DNA of 40,208 nt, taken from Plicaturopsis crispa FD-325 SS-3. Lineage: Eukaryota > Basidiomycota > Agaricomycetes > Amylocorticiales > Amylocorticiaceae. The stretch lies in contig KN832587.1 of the NCBI GenBank assembly GCA_000827205.1, positions 9,882-50,089 on the forward strand, in the 5' to 3' direction. Both the position numbers and the translations under genes were made by a program. Positions 34,516 through 40,208 of this stretch are shown here, piece after piece (positions within the stretch are counted from its first letter, which is position 1; every line of letters begins with the position of its first letter). The notes under the pieces are model-generated. The model ran no database searches. It saw only the letters and a program-made list of their open reading frames with translations, and was not told the origin of the DNA.

Positions 34516-34883
34516 CTATCCACGAGCCTGTCTTCGTTCTGTCTCCCAACGTAGCATCTCATTCGACACAAAACAGTCTCGGACGGCCTCGTCCTCGAGT
34601 GCGGCAACCTGCCGCCGACCCGTGCGCAGCATATGTTCGATGGCGGAAACGTTTCTCGGGGACACCGATGCGGCGCGGGTGCGGAACGTATACCGCACGA
34701 ATGTTGTGAAATTCGGGCGCGTAGTGGCTGGCTTGGAGTGAGCCATGCGTAGAGCCCTGTATCATGGAATATGTGGGTATTGTGAGAGGCGGCATGAGTT
34801 GCAGTGACTGGAGCTCACCGTCGGTACAAGGCGAAGACCTCTCGCTGAAGACCGGAGTATTTCTTCGCGATAGTTGACATCAT
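34516..34883 (-). CDS. sdh6: Succinate dehydrogenase assembly factor 1 (LYR protein Sdh6/SDHAF1)
   Basis: This small mitochondrial LYR-motif protein helps insert iron-sulfur clusters into the Sdh2 subunit of complex II. Two exons, 34883-34819 and 34756-34516, encode 101 residues. The LYR motif is in SGLQREVFALYRRALRMAH, split by the intron at the arginine codon after LYR, and the C-terminal half (NFTTFVRYTFR, AIEHMLRTGRRQ) follows the yeast Sdh6 pattern. Two ATG codons stand in tandem at the start and either could be used. Length and layout match the family. Confidence 0.92.
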
Positions 34884-35190
34884 CCAACGCTATGTATTGG
34901 CTGCTCCAGCGCGAAAGGGCCTTCGGAGACAGGCAGAATCTCGTTACGATGGTAAAAGACAGGGAGCACGATTCACCAGGTGCGAGGTACTACTTGAGGG
35001 TTGTGGTCGAAAGACGAAAGCACTCATTCGAAAAAGACACACGACGACTCCGAACTCGGACTGGCGGCAGCATCTTCTTCTCCGTTCTCCGTTCAATCTT
35101 ATCACAAGCATTGAGACTCAAACGGACGCAAATTCATTCCCAAGTTATCCGGTCAAGGGCAGCAGAAGGAGTTAGATCCATTAGTATGAA
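34884..35190. other. Spacer with Sdh6 promoter
   Basis: These 307 bp lie between the sdh6 start and the end of the next minus-strand gene. Short open frames are present on the plus strand, without motifs. Nothing else is seen. Confidence 0.4.
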
Positions 35191-36274
35191 CTAAACAGCA
35201 GCACTCGGCGCTTCGGGGGCAGAACGCGCACCCTGCGCCAACCAGTCCTCCAGCCAATCTACTTTTTGCCCATCCTTCTTCAACGGCTTGATCACACGAG
35301 TAAGGGACCACTTGAGCCAGAGCTGCGTCTTCACCTCTTGCTTCGCCCGCTCAGCTCGCGATGTCGGTATCGGTCGAGAGGGTATCGCCTTTAGCGTCGC
35401 CTGCAATTGGGGTAGCAATGAACGCGCGACCACCTTGGCGTGTTTTGTCGGCCGTGGTTTGTGTGCGTAGCATGCGCGAAGAAGCAGTGCAGTGGACAGT
35501 GGGTCGGTAGCGAGTGGGGGCAGACCGTACACGCCGTACAATGCGGATGCCGCGACGGTGTTCTCTAGTGGTTGTTCGACGTGGAGAGAGTGCAGAAGGT
35601 GCTGCGCCGCGCGAAGTGATTTCAGCGGGAAGCCGTATTTCGAATGGTCACCGAAGACTTTCAGCGCTAACAGCGGACAGTGCAGTTCCTCACACCGCTC
35701 TGCACCACACGGACATTTAAGCGAGTGTAAAGAGGCGGACAATGTCAAAAAATGCACGTACTGACAAACTGCTCAGCATGGACGTCCTTGAACGCTCTGC
35801 CCGTGTCTGTCCACCTCGGAAACAGCTCAACCACGCGTTCCAGCGCCTCTGCGTTTTCCGCTAAGTCAAACAGGTGGTTCCACACCGTGTCGCGGACGAT
35901 CGGCGGCTTCTCCGGGCTGCGCCCAGTGCGTTCCTTGACGTGGTCGATGAGGTGGTCGAAGCGCGCGCGCCGCACCTCAGGGCGCAGGACCCGACGCCCA
36001 CCGGGGCCGCGCGAGAACCTCTCATTGCGCGGGGGGTGCGTCGCGAGTTTCTTCACCTTAGCAGTTATCTCGGGCACCTCCTCCTCGTGGTGTCGACTGA
36101 CGAAGAGCTCGTCTTGGCCGACTTTACGGGCCCATACTGTATACACATCGTGAGCTGTAGTTGAGACAAGGAATGAACGGCAGTCCTACCAGCTGGTGTA
36201 GAATGTATGCATCGCTTTGCGTGCACAAAGGTCGGGAGGCGACGGGACGCTGCCCTTGTGAAGACAGAGGCCAT
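35191..36274 (-). CDS. Mitochondrially targeted protein of unknown function
   Basis: I do not recognise the family with certainty. Three exons (36274-36190, 36136-35762, 35699-35191) fit in phase and give 322 residues. The first 25 residues are rich in Arg/Ser/Ala without acids (MASVFTRAASRRLPTFVHAK), a typical mitochondrial presequence. The body is helical and rich in Lys/Arg and Leu, with pairs of helices (VWNHLFDLAENAEALERVVELFP, read as separate helices; PLLALKVFGDHSKYG; SLRAAQHLLHSLHV) that recall TPR/PPR-like repeats of fungal mitochondrial ribosome-associated proteins. It ends in an Ala/Pro tail. Its neighbours are a mitochondrial ribosomal protein and a complex II assembly factor, which fits a role in mitochondrial translation. 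That role is inferred. Confidence 0.75.
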
Positions 36275-36623
36275 GGATAAAGCTCGTTAATGCAGCAAAA
36301 ATCACGGAGGGAAACGATAGGTCAAAATTGGGGCAAAACTCCTTGCCAATTTGTGCGTTTTTCCAAAAAGGGTAAATTTATGCGCAGATTGAGAAGAGAT
36401 TAGTGCGAAATTCAGAGTCCATACAAGAATCCAGCTCACTGGTTGACTGGAAAGGTTTGAGCGCTGAGCACTGGTTGAGCACTGTTAACTATTATACAGG
36501 ATAGAGGCAATGGATACAGTAACTATACAAGTTGAATGAAAGAGATGTGAGATTATACTTCGTACACATTATGGTGCTATAAATTTCGGATACGCCTGGG
36601 TACAGCACTGTCACGTTCGAAGG
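36275..36623. other. Intergenic, no gene seen
   Basis: This is 349 bp of AT-rich sequence between two minus-strand genes. It has a weak hairpin (AAATTGG at about 36334 pairing with CCAATTT about 15 bases on) and two close copies of TGAGCACTG near 36465-36485. No coding signal is seen. Confidence 0.4.
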
Positions 36624-37399
36624 TCACGATTCCTTTGGGGTTGCCGGGGGATGACCATTAACGGGCGCCTGTGTGACGCCCATGGCTACATCTGGCACCT
36701 CGCCTGCGCTTGTTTCGTCTCCTGGCATCGCGATGAGGACGGACACCTGCAAGCTTTCTTCTGTGAGGGGTTGTTCTTCGGGATGCGGTTCGTAAGACGC
36801 CTGTCGATGAAGTAGGCGGGAGAATAAGGACGGATAGGGATGCTGGGCTGATGGTAGGGGGTGTTGCCGTGTAAGCTTGCGGTGCATTCCCACCATCTGC
36901 ACCGAGACTGGCTAAGTATAAGGGCGTTAGCTTTAATCAGCGTCTCAAGGCCACGAGAACATCAGGACGCACCTGGATGCAGTCCCAGCACGCCTTCTCT
37001 CCGCGGGTAGGACCAACTTCAAGTTCGAACAGACGCGGTTTTTCACCGAAGTCGCGGACAACGGCGTGCTGGGAAGGGGTGAGGGTGACGCCTGCCGCGA
37101 GCGCCGCCTCGATGCGCCGGCGGAAACGGCGGCGGACCACAAAGGCGCGGAGGATTATGGAGGAAGAAATGCACAGGAGAAGGAACACGGTAGCCAGGAA
37201 AGTGAATCTGTGTGAGAGACCGTGGTTAGGGAGGCGGTGCGCAATGAATTGAAGGATCATGCAAGTACAGATAAAGTGAAGATGAGGATCCGCCGGGGTT
37301 GTTTCCTGCCGAAGTACTAGGAGAGGGAATAAACGGACTGGACGAGCTTGGGTCGGCGCTCGTCGTGCCCAACGGTGAGCTCGTCGCTGTGCTCGACAT
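36624..37399 (-). CDS. Single-pass membrane protein of fungal type
   Basis: This is a small membrane protein of 217 residues in three exons: 37399-37269, 37207-36973 and 36911-36624. The N-terminal 45 residues are Ser/Thr/Pro-rich and likely extracellular and glycosylated. One transmembrane segment follows (FTFLATVFLLLCISSSIIL), then a strongly basic stop-transfer region (VVRRRFRRRIEAAL) and a cytoplasmic tail that ends with a conserved SLQVSVLIAMPG block. The same plan is known from uncharacterised proteins across Agaricomycetes. The function is unknown. It is divergent from the DUF6533 gene, with only 249 bp between start codons. Confidence 0.8.
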
Positions 37400-37648
37400 T
37401 GTCGAGGTCGTCGTGGTCGACTTCAAGCAGTTTCAGTTCCGATGTCGACTCGTCTCAGCTTAAGCCTTAGACCCCAGTCGGGGCTAAAGTTTCCTTTTAT
37501 GGTATAAAGAACAGGCGCTCGCAGACGCCGGCGTGCCCTGCCACCTCTTGATGGATGGACTTGATTGATGCCAACTTTCTATAACACTTTGCCTGGCAGC
37601 TCTCCTTAGCGCACTGCTCCTTTCCCTTTCCCCTTCATCGACTCTGCC
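37400..37648. promoter_or_regulatory. Bidirectional promoter between two membrane-protein genes
   Basis: Only 249 bp separate the divergent start codons at 37399 and 37649, so the promoters must overlap. The plus-strand side is rich in CT tracts before the ATG (CCTTTCCCTTTCCCCTTC), common in highly expressed fungal genes. Confidence 0.5.
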
Positions 37649-38867
37649 ATGGCCAGCTCCTTGCCGCCGTCGTTGAACCTGCCCCCTCATCTGTCGGCGC
37701 ACAAATATTTCTTCGTGTGCACCCTCACAGTCGCCGCCTGGGATACACTCGTCCTCAGTCCCCGTACATGGCGCCTGGCGAAGACGCCCGAATGGCCCCC
37801 GCTCAAGATCCTCTTCCACTTCTTGAGAATATTCATGCCCATTGAGTTCATTGTCGTCGGTAAGTGCTGTCAGTATTCCAGCAGTGGATAACGTTCTGAA
37901 GCCGTCGCGCAGCTGTCGCATTTTTCGATACGAATTGGTCTCAGGAGGTAAGCATATTCGTTATCTGCACTTTCACGCGTAGACTTACACATGGCAGACC
38001 TGCCAACATTTCTTCCTTTTCGAACCCATCTGCACCGCTATCCTTCTCGCAGCAGCCTCCGCTGTACATGTTATCCGCATCCATGCCATTTACGACAAGA
38101 ACCGCGCCGTCCTAGGCCTTATGGGCGGCCTCTTTGCATTGCAGGTCGTCGTCACTGCCATTGCGTGTGGGTTTTACCGCTCCGTCCCACTCGACGTTGG
38201 TCAGGGCTGCATCGCGGGTCCACGGCACAACTGGGTCGGCGTCTACTGGGTTGCACCCACGCTCCTTTACGCCGCATCCTTCATTCTCGCCACCAACCTG
38301 TCCTTCAAATCCCGCGCTACCAAGCCCATCGGTCTCTGGAAGCTCATGCTCCGTGACGGGCTCAACCTTTACGGCTCCATCCTTATCATCAACCTCGTCA
38401 ACGTGCTATACTGGTTCTTCATCAGATCCTCAGGCATCTCCGACACTATCAAGACCATTGTGACGAGCATGGCTGCGGTGCTGACGACCAGCATGACTCT
38501 CCGCATCGTTCTCTCCGTGCGCGGGACCCTCGTCGCCGGCGGAACGTTCGCAGGCAGCACCGTCCACAGCCACTCGACCTCGCGCTCCGGTGTTGCAAGC
38601 CGCAGCGTCGTTCAGCCCCAGCGCACTGGACCCACCTTCACGCTCGACGAGATGCGCAGCGCAGGCCGCGTCGGCGGCGAGCAGAAGGTCGGCGTGTGGG
38701 ATGGCAGCGCCAAGGGCGATGGCAAGGTCATCCCTATCGACATGCAGGTCGGCAAGGAGGGCAGAGAGGCACGGAATGGGAGTGACGACGGTCTCGGCGT
38801 CAAGGTCACTATTGACCGAGAGGTCGACTACGATTCGGGGCCCTTTGGTCGGGGTGGTGGTCGCTAG
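37649..38867 (+). CDS. DUF6533 multi-pass membrane protein
   Basis: This is an integral membrane protein of 371 residues in three exons: 37649-37859, 37913-37947 and 37998-38867. The N-terminal block HKYFFVCTLTVAAWDTLVLS matches the DUF6533 start. About seven hydrophobic segments follow (among them FEPICTAILLAAASAVHVI, GGLFALQVVVTAIACGF, YWVAPTLLYAASFILAT, YGSILIINLVNVLYWFF and IVTSMAAVLTTSMTLRIVL). The last 110 residues are a soluble, Ser/Gly-rich and charged tail. DUF6533 proteins are numerous in Agaricomycetes and have an unknown role. A receptor-like topology has been suggested by their seven segments only. Confidence 0.88.
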
Positions 38868-39451
38868 AGAAATTCTGTCATCGTGCGGATGTTTTGGTTT
38901 CCTCCTGTGATATCTTGCCATCTAAACCGCTCATCTTTCGAATTTTTTTTATCTATCCCCTAGCTGGTATACTAACTATTATCCTTCTTTCCACCCCACC
39001 TTGGAGCCTGGATGTATTTCCGGCTTTTGCGTAGTGCCGGTTTGTATGAATACAAAGGCTTGCAGGACACATCTGAGTCTTTGCGGGACGGTGGGATCGT
39101 GAGTTCGCCAGCGGCGCTGCGGCTCAGCGCTGTTCTGTTATCGTGTTGTGATTGCTCCAGGGACCGATCTATCTGTCGCCACCGAACACACGTTCTTCCC
39201 TGTTCTTCCTCCGCAAGCGGGCGATATTGGAAACGCAACGCATGATGATGCGCAAGATACGCATGCAGCATACTCATCTTGCACCAGGGCACGTGTAGGG
39301 CACCATCACAAAGATTACCTCAATGTCCTTAGACTATATAGCTCGACCTTGGCTCGACCTCTCGAATAAACGTTGGTTTGCTCAATGATGATGAGAGTGC
39401 ACGATAATCGTCCCATTAAAACCCAACAAAATTTAAACTACGACAGAATGA
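38868..39451. other. Convergent 3' region, no gene seen
   Basis: These 584 bp separate the stop codons of two convergent genes and should hold both 3' untranslated regions. The open frames here are short and without motifs. A 14-bp tandem duplication begins at 39437 and runs into the protease gene. Confidence 0.4.
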
Positions 39452-39464
39452 CTACGACAGAATG
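39437..39464. repeat. Tandem duplication of 14 bp across the protease stop codon
   Basis: ACTACGACAGAATG occurs twice back to back (39437-39450 and 39451-39464). The right copy holds the last codons and stop of the protease on the minus strand. The left copy lies just beyond it. Confidence 0.75.
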
Positions 39465-40208
39465 AAGGACGCAGCAACAGCGATCCACAGGCCCAGGGTG
39501 CTGACCAGATACGATGAAGATCCCGAACTCGTCTGTGCCTGCGCACCCGCGGCGGTCCCACTCGAGCTCGATGCTGACGTGGAGGTAGCGGTCGGGTCCG
39601 CCGCTATCGTGATCGTTGTGCTGGCGGCATTCGTGGGCGCGGCCTGGACGGTAGCTATATATATGTATATCGTTGAGCTGAAACCGTGTCATGCAGTCAA
39701 TGAGTCGCTACGTACACTCCAAGCCGCTTCCGTTTTGCTGAGCTTCTTGGACAGCCTCGGTCAAAAGGTCGGCCGCGTTGCTCGGGACAGTCGACAGGAA
39801 TCCAATGCGCGGGGGGTCGACGGAGGGATGCGTGAGGTTGCCGTAGTAGAAAGCAACGAGATTCCTAGAGGTAGAAAAAGATTCAGCACGGCATAACATC
39901 GTGGAGAGAGGTGGCCGCTTACGATTTGAGGAATGGGTCTCCCAGACTCCAGCTGAACAAGCTACCGACGGCGGGCGGATCGGTCGAAACCACCTTGTCG
40001 GCTAAACAAGTTGTGGCGTCGCCCACTTTGTACCAGTCGACAAAGTCGCGGGGGTCTACTGGGAATAATTTCCCGCCAATCTCGAACGCCAAAGAATGGG
40101 GCGCTGAGCACGGCAACGTGGCTGGGGCAGAGGGAGACGTTGCAGCCGCGTATGACGAAGACACGGCAACCAGGATGTCTTTAACGAGGTCTGCAGGACC
40201 ACGGATCA
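39452..40208 (-). CDS. Pepsin-like aspartic protease (A1), C-terminal part
   Basis: This is the 3' part of a secreted or cell-surface acid protease. The 5' part lies beyond the right edge. Visible exons are 40208-39923 (entering from outside), 39864-39716 and 39654-39452. The text IRGPADLVKDI follows where the second DTG/DSG active site would be, just out of view. Then come LAFEIGGKLFPVDPRDFV, a Cys pair of the C-terminal lobe, SLFSWSLGDPFLKSNLVAFY and DPPRIGFLSTVP, all conserved in basidiomycete A1 proteases. A Ser/Thr/Ala-rich stalk follows and the protein ends in a hydrophobic tail (YLVSTLGLWIAVAASFILS), which suggests a GPI anchor as in yapsins. Its substrate range is unknown. Confidence 0.9.

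Overview
The window looks like nuclear DNA from a mushroom-forming basidiomycete (Agaricomycetes). Genes are compact and intron-dense, with introns mostly of 45-65 bp and ordinary GT-AG ends. The families fit this group: MATH/BTB proteins, DUF6533 membrane proteins, OrdA-like P450s, a GH15-CBM20 glucoamylase and a yapsin-like acid protease. I built the gene models by hand, matching splice sites, reading phase and family motifs. All the complete models close in frame.

Layout. 1-4.7 kb: a DIRS-type tyrosine-recombinase retroelement on the minus strand, treated here as a fossil. 5.0-5.95 kb: a 906-bp non-coding DNA transposon with long inverted ends and a 9-bp target duplication, Mutator-like. 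6.1-8.2 kb: secreted glucoamylase (-). 9.2-11.0 kb: a three-finger CCCH protein (-). 11.9-14.3 kb: MATH/BTB protein (-). 14.65-20.6 kb: three redox enzymes, an FAD dehydrogenase (-), a cytochrome P450 (+) and a short-chain dehydrogenase (+). 20.8-22.1 kb: F-box protein (-). 22.8-27.1 kb: Prp24/SART3 splicing factor (+). 27.9-28.7 kb: a TenA thiaminase-II-like gene (+) with no clear 5' end. 28.7-30.6 kb: gene-poor, with a three-copy 35-bp repeat and a 273-bp TA-flanked MITE. 30.6-33.0 kb: second P450 (-). 33.2-36.3 kb: mitochondrial uL29 ribosomal protein (+), the succinate dehydrogenase assembly factor Sdh6/SDHAF1 (-) and a mitochondrially targeted protein of unknown function (-). 36.6-38.9 kb: two membrane proteins transcribed divergently. 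39.45 kb to the end: the C-terminal part of a pepsin-like acid protease (-), which runs off the window.

Functional themes are carbohydrate and protein degradation at the cell surface (glucoamylase, acid protease), a possible small oxidative gene group (FAD dehydrogenase, P450, SDR), nuclear RNA handling (Prp24, CCCH protein), ubiquitin adaptors (BTB, F-box) and mitochondrial biogenesis. No backbone biosynthetic enzyme, CRISPR array, rRNA or convincing tRNA was seen. The best novelty candidates are the two non-autonomous DNA elements, the 14-nt and 17-nt microexons, the TenA gene without its usual kinase partner, and the redox trio.
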